Shown: positions 16,236 to 25,038, numbered from the stretch's first letter. The stretch is 64,000 nt of DNA from VRUE01 sp035605695 (GCA_035605695.1 DATNGZ010000064.1:26907-90906); one strand, 5' to 3'. The notes: generated by a model from the sequence alone, not told the origin. Translations and numbers: made by a program.

Positions 16236-17282
16236 ATGGCTTTGAAGCTCGGACTCAACCTCGGCTACTGGGGCATCGGCCCGGCCGGCGAGGACGCCCT
16301 CGAGGTGGTACTTGCCGCCGAGGCTGCCGGCTTCGAGTCGGTCTGGGCGGCTGAGTCCTACGGCTCCGACGTGGTCAGCGTGCTCGCCTGGCTGGCGCCG
16401 CAGACGACGACGATCAACCTCGGCGCGGCGATCATGCAGGTTCCCGCCCGCCCGCCCGCCGCCGCGGCGATGGCCGGCGCGACGATCGACAAGCTCTCCG
16501 GCGGACGCTTCCTCTTCGGCGTCGGCCCCTCCGGGCCGCAGGTCTCCGAAGGCTGGTACGGCGTGCCGTACTCGAAGCCCTGGGGCCGGACCCGCGAGTA
16601 CATCGAAGTCGTGCGCGAGATCGTCGCCCGCGAGGACAAGGTTGACCACCAGGGCGAGCATTACCAACTGCCTCTACCCGGTGGCGAGGGAAAGCCACTG
16701 AAGCTCAACTTCCACCCTGAGCGCAACCAGATCCCCGTTTTCGTCGGTGCGATCGGGCGCAAGTCGGTCGAGATGGCGGCTGAGATCGCCGATGGCTGGA
16801 TCCCGATCTTCTTCAGCGTCGACGCCTTTGAGCAGACCTGGGGAGAGCACCTGGAGGCGGGCTTCGCCAAGGGCGGCCGGACGCGCTCGGACCTCGAGGT
16901 CTCGCCCTCGCTGCAGGTCGCGATCGACGGCGATCTGGAGGCGGCGAAGAGCGTGGTCAAGGCCGGCCTCGTCCTCTACTTCGGCGGCATGGGTAGCCGC
17001 AAAACCAACTTCTACGTCGACCTCGCCCATCGTTTCGGCTTCGGCGAAGTTGCCGACGAAGTCCAGAAGCGCTTCCAGGACGGCGACCGCGCCGGCGCCT
17101 TCGAGGCGGTTCCCGACGAGGTCGTCGAGGCGACCTCGCTGGTCGGCACCGAGGCCGAGGTGGCGGAGCGGGTCGAGCGCTTCCGCGGCGCCGGCATCGA
17201 CCGCCTGATCGTCTCGCCGGTTCATGCCGAGAAGAGCCAACAACTGCACACCTTGCAGCGCCTAGCGGCGCTCATCGCGTAG
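16236..17282 (+). CDS. LLM-class F420-dependent oxidoreductase
   Basis: The 348-residue protein has the bacterial luciferase-like TIM barrel. Features are LGLNLGYWGIG at the N-terminus, AAEAAGFESVWAAESYGSD near residue 27, LSGGRFLFGVGPSGPQVSEGW near 88 and a C-terminal GTEAEVAERVERFRGAGIDRL. This pattern is typical of actinobacterial F420H2-dependent oxidoreductases. The substrate is unknown. It is divergent from the P-type ATPase with only 28 bases between, including CTATTCAATAG, which could be a shared operator. Confidence 0.85.
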   Translation: MALKLGLNLGYWGIGPAGEDALEVVLAAEAAGFESVWAAESYGSDVVSVLAWLAPQTTTINLGAAIMQVPARPPAAAAMAGATIDKLSGGRFLFGVGPSGPQVSEGWYGVPYSKPWGRTREYIEVVREIVAREDKVDHQGEHYQLPLPGGEGKPLKLNFHPERNQIPVFVGAIGRKSVEMAAEIADGWIPIFFSVDAFEQTWGEHLEAGFAKGGRTRSDLEVSPSLQVAIDGDLEAAKSVVKAGLVLYFGGMGSRKTNFYVDLAHRFGFGEVADEVQKRFQDGDRAGAFEAVPDEVVEATSLVGTEAEVAERVERFRGAGIDRLIVSPVHAEKSQQLHTLQRLAALIA

Positions 17283-17300
17283 TCTCCGCCGCCGCGTCCT

Positions 17301-18419
17301 ATGAAGATCGGAGTGCCGAAAGAGACCGCCGAGGGAGAGCGCCGGGTCGCGCTGGTCCCTGACGTAGTCAAGTCCCTTGCCGCGAATGAGAAGGTCGCGG
17401 TGCTGGTTGAGTCTGGAGCCGGCGAGGCAGCAGGCCATCCCGACTCCCAGTACAGCGAGGCCGGCGCCGAAGTCGTCGAGGGCGAGGTTACGTGGGGCGC
17501 CGACGTGGTCCTTCGCGTCGCCGTCCCTTCCGCCGCTGAGATCGGCCGGCTCAACTCGAATCAGCTGCTGATCGGTCACCTCTCGCCGTGGACCGCGGCC
17601 GAGACAAACAATGCGCTTGCCGCTGCGGGCGTAACCAGCTTCGCGATGGAGGCAATCCCGCGCACGACCCGGGCCCAGGCGATGGACGCGCTCTCCTCTC
17701 AGGCCGCTGCCGCCGGTTACGCGGCCAGCCTGATCGCCGCCCGCGAGTCGGGCCGCTTCTACGGGATGATGACCACCGCCGCCGGCACCGTGCCGCCGGC
17801 CAAGGTCCTCGTCCTCGGCGCCGGTGTTGCCGGCCTGCAGGCAGTCGCCACCGCCAAGCGGCTGGGCGCGATCGTCACCGGTTTCGACATCCGCCGTGCA
17901 GCCTGGGAGCAGATCGCCTCGCTTGGCGGTCGTCCGCTGGAACTTGACTTCATCCCCGACGCGGAGGGTGAGGGCGGCTACGCGCGCCCGCTCACCGACG
18001 AGGAGAACGCCCAGGTGCGCGACGCGCTCGGCGAGAACGCCGCCAAGCAGGACGTGATCGTCACAACCGCCGCGATCCCGGGGCGCCCGGCGCCACTACT
18101 GATCACCGCCGAGGCGGTGCGCGGCATGGCGCCCGGCTCGGTGATCGTCGACCTCGCCGCTGAGACCGGCGGCAACTGCGAGCTGACCGAGTCGGGGCAG
18201 ACCGTGATCGAGAACGGGGTCAAGGTGATCGGCCCGCGCAACCTGGCCAGCGAGATGCCGCGCCCGGCGTCACAGCTCTACGCCAAGAACCTGGAGAACC
18301 TGCTTGGGCTGCTGATCAGCGAGGAGGGCACGCTCAACGTCGACTTCGAGGACGACATCATCGCCGCCGCCTGCATCACCCACGGCGGCGAGATCAAGAA
18401 CGAGAGGGCCGCTAAGTGA
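17301..18419 (+). CDS. pntAA: NAD(P) transhydrogenase subunit alpha part 1
   Basis: This 372-residue soluble NAD(H)-binding subunit starts with MKIGVPKETAEGERRVALVP and has the NAD Rossmann motif VLGAGVAGLQAVATAKRLGA near residue 172. RPAPLLITAEAVRGMAPGSVIVDLA near 262 is also typical. It lacks the C-terminal membrane helices, which are encoded by the next gene, giving the three-gene split arrangement common in actinobacteria and Rhodospirillum. The complex uses the proton gradient to reduce NADP with NADH. Confidence 0.93.
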   Translation: MKIGVPKETAEGERRVALVPDVVKSLAANEKVAVLVESGAGEAAGHPDSQYSEAGAEVVEGEVTWGADVVLRVAVPSAAEIGRLNSNQLLIGHLSPWTAAETNNALAAAGVTSFAMEAIPRTTRAQAMDALSSQAAAAGYAASLIAARESGRFYGMMTTAAGTVPPAKVLVLGAGVAGLQAVATAKRLGAIVTGFDIRRAAWEQIASLGGRPLELDFIPDAEGEGGYARPLTDEENAQVRDALGENAAKQDVIVTTAAIPGRPAPLLITAEAVRGMAPGSVIVDLAAETGGNCELTESGQTVIENGVKVIGPRNLASEMPRPASQLYAKNLENLLGLLISEEGTLNVDFEDDIIAAACITHGGEIKNERAAK

Positions 18420-18739
18420 GCTTGATGACCGAGATCACGATTTTCGTGCTCGCCGCCTTCGTCGGCTTCGAGGTGATCTCGAAGGTGCCGACCACCCTGC
18501 ACACGCCGTTGATGTCGCAGACCAACGCGATCCACGGCATCGTCATGCTCGGCGGCCTGATCGTCGTCGGCTACGCCAACGACCCGCTCGAGTACGTCAT
18601 CGGCACGATCGCGATCGCCTTCGGCGCGATCAACATCGTCGGTGGCTTCATGGTCACCGACCGCATGCTCGGCATGTTCTCGAAAAAGCCGAAACCCAAG
18701 GCCGAGGCTGCTGACGGCAAAGGCGGAGGCGGCAAATGA
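18416..18739 (+). CDS. pntAB: NAD(P) transhydrogenase subunit alpha part 2
   Basis: The 107-residue membrane subunit has three to four helices, including FVGFEVISKVPTTLHTPLMS and AIHGIVMLGGLIVVGY, the conserved proton-channel region. A charged glycine-rich tail follows. The GTG start at 18416 overlaps the pntAA stop by 4 bases. A second start (ATG at 18425) would remove only three residues. Confidence 0.92.
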   Translation: MSLMTEITIFVLAAFVGFEVISKVPTTLHTPLMSQTNAIHGIVMLGGLIVVGYANDPLEYVIGTIAIAFGAINIVGGFMVTDRMLGMFSKKPKPKAEAADGKGGGGK

Positions 18740-20154
18740 TCGCCGAGGCCGTGCTCAAGCCGGGCGGGGACGCGGCGACCGCGCTCTACATCGTCGCCTT
18801 CTCGCTCTTCATCCTCGGCGTCAAACGCGGCACCCATCCGACCACCGCCAAGCAGGGCAACCTGGTCGCCGCGGTGGGTATGGCGGTTGCCGTCGTCACC
18901 ACCCTGCTGCTCGACGGCGTCGGCAACTGGGGCTTGATCGCGCTCGGCCTCGGGATCGGCACCGCCGTCGGCGTGATCGCCTCGGTGCGGGTGAAGATGA
19001 CCGAGATGCCGCAGATGGTGGCGCTCTACAACGGCGTCGGCGGCGGCGCGGTCGCCTTGATCGCCTGGTCGGAGATCCGCCACGGGATCTCGCTCGGCGA
19101 GACGATCCCGCTCGATACGCTGATCCCGGTCCTCTTCGCCGCGGTTGTCGGCTCAGTCTCTTTCTGGGGCTCGAACATCGCCTTCGCCAAGCTCCAGGAC
19201 CTGATCCCGACCCGCCCGCTTGCGGTTCCTGGGCAACAGGTGATCAACGTTGTGCTGCTGATCGGCATCCTTGTCGCCTGCACCGACATCGCGATCAACA
19301 ACGACGATCCCTCGCAGGCGATCTTCATCGCCGTTCTGCTCGCCGCCGGTCTGCTCGGCAACCTCGTTGTGCTGCCGATCGGCGGCGCCGACATGCCGGT
19401 CGTGATCTCGCTGCTCAACGCCTTCACCGGCCTCTCCGCCGCGGCGGCCGGCTTCGCCCTCGACAACGTCGCGCTGATCGTCGCTGGAACCCTGGTTGGC
19501 TCCTCGGGAACGATCCTGACGATGGAGATGGCGACCGCGATGAACCGCTCGGTCGCCAACGTCCTCTTCGCTGGCTTCGGCGGTGCGCCCGCGGGCGGCG
19601 GTGGTGGCAGTACCGAGGAACGCCCCCACGTCTCGATCGGCGCCCAGGACGCGGCGATCAAGCTCGCCTACGCAGACTCGGTCGTGATCGTGCCCGGCTA
19701 CGGCCTCGCCGTCGCCCAGGCGCAGCACGCGATCAAGGAGGTCGGCGACGAGCTGGAGAAGCGCGGCGTTACCGTCAACTACGCGATCCATCCCGTGGCG
19801 GGCCGCATGCCCGGCCACATGAACGTGCTGCTGGCCGAGGCCGACGTGCCCTACGAGCAGCTCAAGGAGATGGAGGAGATCAACCCTGAGATGCCGCGCA
19901 CCGACGTCGCGGTCATCGTCGGCGCCAACGACGTCACCAACCCGGCGGCCAAGAACGACCCTGACAGCCCGATCGCCGGGATGCCGATCATCGAAGTCGA
20001 CCAGGCCCAGCAGGTGATCGTGATCAAGCGCTCACTCAGCCCCGGTTTCGCCGGCATCGACAACGACCTCTTCTACGAAGCCAATACTTCGATGCTCTTC
20101 GACGACGCGAAGAAGGCGGCGGCCGACATCGCGGCCGAGATTCAAAACCTCTGA
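18736..20154 (+). CDS. pntB: NAD(P) transhydrogenase subunit beta
   Basis: The 472-residue subunit has about nine membrane helices in its first 280 residues, then a soluble NADP(H)-binding domain. Soluble-domain motifs are VVIVPGYGLAVAQAQHAIKE, YAIHPVAGRMPGHMNVLLAEA and VIVGANDVTNPAAKNDPDSPIAGMP in sequence. Its ATG overlaps the pntAB stop, completing a tightly coupled operon. A glycine-rich hinge (PAGGGGGSTEE) links membrane and soluble parts. The repeat at 20213-20376 follows and may end the transcript. Confidence 0.94.
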   Translation: MIAEAVLKPGGDAATALYIVAFSLFILGVKRGTHPTTAKQGNLVAAVGMAVAVVTTLLLDGVGNWGLIALGLGIGTAVGVIASVRVKMTEMPQMVALYNGVGGGAVALIAWSEIRHGISLGETIPLDTLIPVLFAAVVGSVSFWGSNIAFAKLQDLIPTRPLAVPGQQVINVVLLIGILVACTDIAINNDDPSQAIFIAVLLAAGLLGNLVVLPIGGADMPVVISLLNAFTGLSAAAAGFALDNVALIVAGTLVGSSGTILTMEMATAMNRSVANVLFAGFGGAPAGGGGGSTEERPHVSIGAQDAAIKLAYADSVVIVPGYGLAVAQAQHAIKEVGDELEKRGVTVNYAIHPVAGRMPGHMNVLLAEADVPYEQLKEMEEINPEMPRTDVAVIVGANDVTNPAAKNDPDSPIAGMPIIEVDQAQQVIVIKRSLSPGFAGIDNDLFYEANTSMLFDDAKKAAADIAAEIQNL

Positions 20155-20212
20155 CGGCGGTCGGAGGGAATCCGGTCATCCTCCGGCGGAATTGGGTTGC
20201 GCGCCCTTCGGG

Positions 20213-20376
20213 GAAGTCTGGCTCGGGGACCTGCCGCACGCGTCTGGCGGCGGCGGACACTGCGCGATGCGGCGTCCTCAGTCGGCCAAATAGCGCTGCT
20301 ATTCGGCCTCCCTGCGTCGTTGCCTCGCTTGGTCCGGCGCGCGCCAGCCGCACACGCCATCTCCCCGAGACAGACT
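20213..20376. repeat. Long palindromic repeat family B, copy 2
   Basis: The core at 20241-20349 matches 10710-10818 at 98 of 109 positions. Outer flanks form a near-complete stem: GAAGTCTGGCTCGGGGA on the left faces TCCCCGAGACAGACTTC on the right. Several differences between copies keep pairing, for example GGTTG/CGCCC in copy 1 versus GGCCA/CGGCC here. It lies between pntB and the next gene on the same strand. Confidence 0.8.
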
Positions 20377-20417
20377 TCAAAGGGGGAGAGAAAGAGATCC
20401 CAATGGCTTAGACCTCC

Positions 20418-21344
20418 ATGCGAGGGTCCGAGCGGGGGCAGTCGACGGTCGAGTGGGTCGGGCTGCTGTTGCTCGTCGCCCTGCTGTTGACGGGCCTCGT
20501 TGCTGTTGGAGTGCGTGTTCCCGGAGCCGCGTTGGCACGCGGCATCGCTTCGCGAATCCTTTGCGCCGCGTCGCTGGCTGACAGTTGCGATGGCGACGAA
20601 CCTGTCCTGATCGCGACTTACGGAACCGAAGTCGGCAAGCTGGTGCGCGAGCACATGCCCTCGCTGTTGTTTGAGTCAGGGTCGCGCGCGGTGCCGGTCG
20701 ATTTTCGCCGCTGTCGCAGCACCGCCTGTGGCGACGGCGCCGAGCGCGGTTACGTGCGGCGCACCGATACGGGCCTGCCGGTCTCCGCCTTCGTTCACGT
20801 CGTCGATTGCAGGCCGAATGCGGATGCGGCCCAGGCCGAAGACGCGAACTGCGCCGGCAACCGCGCCGGCAACCTCTACATCCAGTACTGGACCTACTAC
20901 GCGGACTCGGCGACGTTGCGAGCTGTCCCGGTTGCCGGCGAGGAGGGATTCCACGCGGACGATTGGGAGGGGGTGCAGATTCGCATTCGGCCCGACGGCA
21001 GCGTCGACGAGCGCGCCTCTTCGCACGATGGCTACAACTACGACGAGGGAACGGCCAACTGGGGATCGGACATCGGCGCCGGTGCGCTCAGGGGGCTTGC
21101 CGAAGCAGCCAGCATCCGTCCGGTCGACGGCTGGGGCCCCGAGACGCACCTCCTCTTTGTCTCCGGCGGCAGCCACGCTGGCAACGCCTTCGACGTCCGC
21201 GATATCGAACGCTTGACCTCCGGCAACCGTGTCCACCTGATCCCGCTGGAGCCGATCGCAATGACCAGCGACGCCAGCTTCGCGATCAGCCCGCCCTGGC
21301 ACAAGAAGGTCTGGCGCGATCCCGAGGCCGCTGGGACCGACTGA
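20418..21344 (+). CDS. TadE/Flp-like membrane-anchored secreted protein
   Basis: The 308-residue protein starts with RGQSTVEWVGLLLLVALLL, the N-terminus typical of TadE/Flp pseudopilin-type proteins. A globular extracellular domain follows with several cysteines (CRSTACGDG, VVDCRPN, ANCAG). The core NLYIQYWTYYADSAT ... HADDWEGVQIRIRPDG resembles the Vps62/NPP1-like fold, in which an HxDWE motif binds metal. That assignment is tentative. It stands alone, far from the pilus genes, and ends at a convergent gene with a hairpin between. It could be displayed on the cell surface. Confidence 0.6.
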   Translation: MRGSERGQSTVEWVGLLLLVALLLTGLVAVGVRVPGAALARGIASRILCAASLADSCDGDEPVLIATYGTEVGKLVREHMPSLLFESGSRAVPVDFRRCRSTACGDGAERGYVRRTDTGLPVSAFVHVVDCRPNADAAQAEDANCAGNRAGNLYIQYWTYYADSATLRAVPVAGEEGFHADDWEGVQIRIRPDGSVDERASSHDGYNYDEGTANWGSDIGAGALRGLAEAASIRPVDGWGPETHLLFVSGGSHAGNAFDVRDIERLTSGNRVHLIPLEPIAMTSDASFAISPPWHKKVWRDPEAAGTD

Positions 21345-21358
21345 TCACGAGACCAACA

Positions 21359-21381
21359 TTTCCCATGCATGGGATGGGAAA
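21359..21381. terminator. Convergent-gap hairpin
   Basis: TTTCCCAT and ATGGGAAA form an 8-bp stem around a 7-base loop. An alternative inner palindrome TCCCATGCATGGGA is also possible. It sits between convergent genes ending at 21344 and 21404. No long T-run follows on either strand, so it would be a weak or bidirectional terminator. Confidence 0.4.
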
Positions 21382-21403
21382 AAGCGGTTTCGTCAGCGCC
21401 GGC

Positions 21404-22171
21404 CTACTTCGGCGGCATCCTCAGGGCGCCGTCGAGGCGGATCGTCTCGCCGTTCAGCATCGGGTTGGCGACGATCTGGGCGACCAGCTGGGCGTATTCC
21501 TCGGGGCGGCCGAGGCGCGAGGGGAAGGGGATGCCGGCGCCGAGGGCGGTGCGGGCCTCCTCGGGCAGGGCGGCAAGCAGCGGGGTGTCGAAGAGGCCTG
21601 GGGCGATGGTCATGACGCGAACGCCGCGTCCGGCCATATCGCGCGCCGCCGGCAGCGTCATTCCGACGATGCCGCCCTTCGAGGCCGCGTAGGCGATCTG
21701 GCCGATCTGGCCGTCGTAGGCGGCGATCGAGGCGGTGTTGACGCAGACGCCGCGCTCCCCTTCGACGTCGGGCTCATTCTCGCTCATCGCCGCGGCGGCC
21801 AGGCGCAGCACATTGAAGCTGCCGATCAGGTTGACCTTGACCACGTTGGAGAAGAATTCGAGGTTGTGGGGCCCGCGTTTGTGAGCGACCCGCTCGGCCC
21901 AGCCAATCCCGGCGCAGCAGACCGAGATCCGCAGGCCGTCGTCGTGGGCAGCCGCACGCTCGACCGCGTCCGAGACCGCGTCCTCGTCGGTCACGTCGGC
22001 CCGGACGAAGGTCGCGCTCGGCCCCAGCTCCGCCGCCAGCGCCTCGCCCTTCTCGGCGTTGAGGTCGGCGATGGTCACTGCGGCACCGGCCTCGACCAGG
22101 GCCCGCGCCGTGGCCTCACCAAGCCCCGACGCTCCGCCGGCCACCAGCGCGCTTGTGTCCTCAATCCGCAT
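21404..22171 (-). CDS. Short-chain dehydrogenase/reductase
   Basis: The 255-residue SDR has the cofactor motif VAGGASGLGEATARALVEAG near residue 10, a DLNAEKGE acidic stretch suggesting NAD preference, the NTAS strand and the catalytic YAASKGG near residue 156. It resembles 3-hydroxyacyl-CoA dehydrogenase type II/HSD10-like SDRs, which would suit fatty-acid or steroid oxidation. A long hairpin repeat lies 18 bases upstream of the ATG. Confidence 0.88.
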   Translation of the reverse strand: MRIEDTSALVAGGASGLGEATARALVEAGAAVTIADLNAEKGEALAAELGPSATFVRADVTDEDAVSDAVERAAAHDDGLRISVCCAGIGWAERVAHKRGPHNLEFFSNVVKVNLIGSFNVLRLAAAAMSENEPDVEGERGVCVNTASIAAYDGQIGQIAYAASKGGIVGMTLPAARDMAGRGVRVMTIAPGLFDTPLLAALPEEARTALGAGIPFPSRLGRPEEYAQLVAQIVANPMLNGETIRLDGALRMPPK

Positions 22172-22189
22172 TGCCGCGCACCCTACAGC

Positions 22190-22240
22190 CGAACTGCATC
22201 AACTTCTCCGCCTGCTGGGTCTAGAAGTTGATGCAGTTCG
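22190..22240 (-). repeat. 5'-leader long hairpin upstream of the SDR gene (copy b)
   Basis: Eighteen-base arms CGAACTGCATCAACTTCT and AGAAGTTGATGCAGTTCG pair perfectly around a 15-base loop. It is a near-identical second copy of 558-606. It sits in the gap between divergent SDR and egtB genes and ends 18 bases before the SDR start codon. Confidence 0.85.
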
Positions 22241-22304
22241 ATCGATTTGCGAAGTTCACACCCCGGTAATCAGACCTCGCTAGGGTTTTCGCATTGCGAC
22301 CGGG

Positions 22305-23414
22305 GTGAAGTCGAGCACCAAGAGCGCCATCGTGGAACGCCTCGGCGAGGCGCGCGCACGCACCTTGGCGCTGATTGAGCCGCTCGATGACGAGCAGCTC
22401 AACCGCGTCTACTCGCCGATCCTCAGCCCGCTGGCCTGGGACCTCGGCCACATCGCTAACTTCGAGGAGCTCTGGCTGGTGCAGACGATCGGCGGTCGCG
22501 AGCCGCTGCACGGCGAACTCGGCCGCTTCTACGACGCGATCGAGAACCCGCGCAAGACGCGTGGCGAGCTGCCGATCCTGCGCGACGCCGAGCTGCGCTC
22601 GTACCTCGCCGACGTGCGCGAGCGCACGCTCGAGGTGCTGGATGAGGTGGACATCGGTCCCGACGCCGGGGATCCACTGCTGCGAGAAGGCTTCGTTTAC
22701 GAGATGTTGCTCGCCCACGAACTGCAGCACAACGAGACGATGCTGCAGCTATTGCAATTGGTTGAGGGGTATGAGAACGAGAGCTTGGCCCTCGGTCCCT
22801 CCGCTGTGCCCGAGGAGGTAGGTCCAGAGATGGCCAGGATCGAGGCGGGAGAGCACGAGATCGGCGCGCCGGCCCGTGGCTTCGCCTACGACAATGAGCG
22901 CGTCCGCCACGCGGTTGTGCTCGAATCTTTCGAAATAGATCGAACTCCAGTGACCAACGGTACGTATCTCCAGTTCATGGAGGAGACCGGCGCCGAGCCC
23001 CCGCTGCATTGGGAGCGAGACGGCGGGGGGTGGGTGCTGACGACAATGGCGGGTCGCGACCCGGTCATTTCTACCCACCCCGTCCTCCATGTCTCCTGGC
23101 ATGAGGCCGATGCCTTCGCTCGCTGGGCGGACAAGCGGCTGCCGAGCGAGCAGGAGTGGGAGGCGGCATGCCCCCGCCTAGAGGGAGTCGGTCAGGCCTG
23201 GGAGTGGACCTCTTCTGACTTCCTCGCCTATCCGGGCTTTGAGGCGTTCCCCTACCGCGAGTACTCGGAGGTCTTCTTCGGCGAGACCTACAAGGTGCTG
23301 CGCGGCGGCTCTTGGGCAACCCACGCCAGCGTAATGCGGCCGAGCTTTCGCAATTGGGACCTGCCCGAGCGTCGTCAGATCTTTGCCGGCATCCGTTGTG
23401 CGAGGGATGCATGA
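22305..23414 (+). CDS. egtB: Ergothioneine biosynthesis iron-dependent sulfoxide synthase EgtB
   Basis: The 369-residue enzyme joins trimethylhistidine (hercynine) to a thiol with oxygen. The N-terminal DinB-like domain supplies the iron histidines in DLGHIANFEELW (near residue 46) and HELQHNETML (near 138). The C-terminal formylglycine-generating-enzyme-like domain shows RTPVTNGTYLQFM, HVSWHEADAFARWADKRLPSEQEWE and VLRGGSWATH. The GTG start has a weak upstream site. The window lacks egtA and egtC, so the thiol donor could be cysteine rather than gamma-glutamylcysteine. Confidence 0.9.
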   Translation: MKSSTKSAIVERLGEARARTLALIEPLDDEQLNRVYSPILSPLAWDLGHIANFEELWLVQTIGGREPLHGELGRFYDAIENPRKTRGELPILRDAELRSYLADVRERTLEVLDEVDIGPDAGDPLLREGFVYEMLLAHELQHNETMLQLLQLVEGYENESLALGPSAVPEEVGPEMARIEAGEHEIGAPARGFAYDNERVRHAVVLESFEIDRTPVTNGTYLQFMEETGAEPPLHWERDGGGWVLTTMAGRDPVISTHPVLHVSWHEADAFARWADKRLPSEQEWEAACPRLEGVGQAWEWTSSDFLAYPGFEAFPYREYSEVFFGETYKVLRGGSWATHASVMRPSFRNWDLPERRQIFAGIRCARDA

Positions 23415-24379
23415 TCGCGATCGAGGTCCACCTGGCCGCCGACGCCGCCGCGACGATGCGGCGCGACGTCCGCGCCGGCCTCTCAACCGAACCCAAGGAG
23501 CTGGCGCCGAAGTACTTCTACGACGAGCGCGGCTCGCAGCTCTTCGAGCAGATCACTGAGCTGCCCGAGTACTACCCGACCCGAGCCGAGCGCTCGATCC
23601 TCGCCGACCGCTCGGCCGAGATAGTCGCTGCCGCAGGCCAGCCGCAGACGCTGGTCGAGCTCGGCTCTGGATCGGCGGCCAAGACCCGCCACCTGCTCAA
23701 CGCGATGCGTGACGCCGGTTGCCTGCAGACCTACGTCCCGGTCGATATCTCCGAGGAGATCACCCACGAGACCGCCGAGGTACTGGTGGAGGAGTACCCC
23801 AGGCTCGTCGTGCGCGGCCTCGTCTGCGACTTTGAGCATGACCTCGAGCGCATCCCCGATGACGATGGCGGCCGCCTGGTCGCTTTCCTCGGCGGCACGA
23901 TCGGCAACCTCTATCCGGCCGCGCGCCGCGACTTCCTCACCCGCCTCGCGGCCTTGATGGGGCCGAGCGATCGCCTCTTGCTCGGCACCGACCTGGTCAA
24001 GGCCCACGATCGTCTCGAGGCTGCCTACGATGATGCCAGCGGCGTCACCGCCGAGTTCAACAAGAACGTCCTGCGGGTGCTCAACCGCGAGCTCGGCGCC
24101 GACTTCGATCTCGACGCCTTCAAGCACGTTGCCCTTTACGACGCCGAGGAGGCGCGCATGGACATCCGCCTGCGCTCGCTCGAGGAGCAGACGGTCCGGG
24201 TCGAGGATCTCGAGATGGACGTCAGCTTCGCTCGCGGCGAGGAGATGCGCACCGAGATCTCCGCCAAGTTCACCTACGAGCGGCTCACCCGGGTCTACGA
24301 AGAGGCCGGGCTGGCGATCAGTGGCTGGTTCACCGATACCGATTGCGACTACGCGCTCAGCCTGGCGCGGCCGCTATAG
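23411..24379 (+). CDS. egtD: L-histidine N-alpha-methyltransferase EgtD
   Basis: The 322-residue SAM-dependent enzyme trimethylates histidine to hercynine, the first ergothioneine step. Family marks are PKYFYDERGSQLFEQITELPEYYPTRAE in segments near residue 33, the SAM loop ELGSGSAAKTRHLL near 83, FLGGTIGNLYP and GTDLVKAHDRLEAAYDD. The ATG at 23411 overlaps the egtB stop by 4 bases. This places EgtB and EgtD in one coupled unit. Confidence 0.92.
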   Translation: MIAIEVHLAADAAATMRRDVRAGLSTEPKELAPKYFYDERGSQLFEQITELPEYYPTRAERSILADRSAEIVAAAGQPQTLVELGSGSAAKTRHLLNAMRDAGCLQTYVPVDISEEITHETAEVLVEEYPRLVVRGLVCDFEHDLERIPDDDGGRLVAFLGGTIGNLYPAARRDFLTRLAALMGPSDRLLLGTDLVKAHDRLEAAYDDASGVTAEFNKNVLRVLNRELGADFDLDAFKHVALYDAEEARMDIRLRSLEEQTVRVEDLEMDVSFARGEEMRTEISAKFTYERLTRVYEEAGLAISGWFTDTDCDYALSLARPL

Positions 24380-24382
24380 CTC

Positions 24383-24967
24383 TCAGGAGCTGGTACCTCT
24401 GCTTGTGAGGCCCTGAAGAACCACCTCGATCGGCGAGCGACGTTTCGCCCCATCGGCAACCTCGCGGTTTCTGCGCAGCTCCGATGCAAGCTGTCCGACA
24501 TCGACGCCGAACTGCCCAACCTCTTTCGCCGCCTTGGCGAGATCGTGTGAATCGATCTTTACCTTGGGCCCGATCTTTACCTTGGGTCTGCGTTGCAGCA
24601 GCTTTGAACGACGCGTCTGTCGTGACCCCAGCGCGATGCCGCCGGCCACTCCAGCGATTGCCGCTCCACTCGCCAGCAGCGGAGTTCTCGCCTTGCTCGC
24701 GGCTCGGCCGACCGTGCTCGCGGCGTCGCCGACCGAATGACCGGCGTGTTTTGCGGTCTCCTCGACTGCATTGCGAGCGGCATCGACTCGGGCAGCTCCG
24801 TTTTTTGATCGCGATGAGCTTTTTGTTTTCGTTGTTCGCGTTTTCGTCGCCCGCGAGGCGCTCGCCCCGTTAGACGATTTCGCCGTGCTCGCTTTGCGCG
24901 CTTTCGACGGTTTACGTTTAGTCGTTTTGCCACCTGCGCTCGCGGCGCGCGTTTTCGTCTCAGCCAT
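24383..24967 (-). CDS. Lys/Ala-rich histone-H1-like basic protein
   Basis: The 194-residue protein starts with about 65 residues rich in Lys, Arg, Ser, Thr and Ala (for example KTTKRKPSKARKAST), similar to histone H1-like tails. A helical part follows (DAARNAVEETAKHAGHSVGDAAS), then a small hydrophobic stretch (LLASGAAIAGVAGGIALG). The ATG at 24967 is preferred because GGAGGGACAAC precedes it. It may bind DNA or RNA, or tether it at the membrane. It ends 3 bases from the convergent egtD stop. Confidence 0.6.
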   Translation of the reverse strand: MAETKTRAASAGGKTTKRKPSKARKASTAKSSNGASASRATKTRTTKTKSSSRSKNGAARVDAARNAVEETAKHAGHSVGDAASTVGRAASKARTPLLASGAAIAGVAGGIALGSRQTRRSKLLQRRPKVKIGPKVKIDSHDLAKAAKEVGQFGVDVGQLASELRRNREVADGAKRRSPIEVVLQGLTSRGTSS

Positions 24968-25038
24968 GTTGTCCCTCCGGATTTGCTCTCCCATTACCTG
25001 CCTGAAAGACGCTGGTACCCGCGAAGAAAAGGGCTCAA

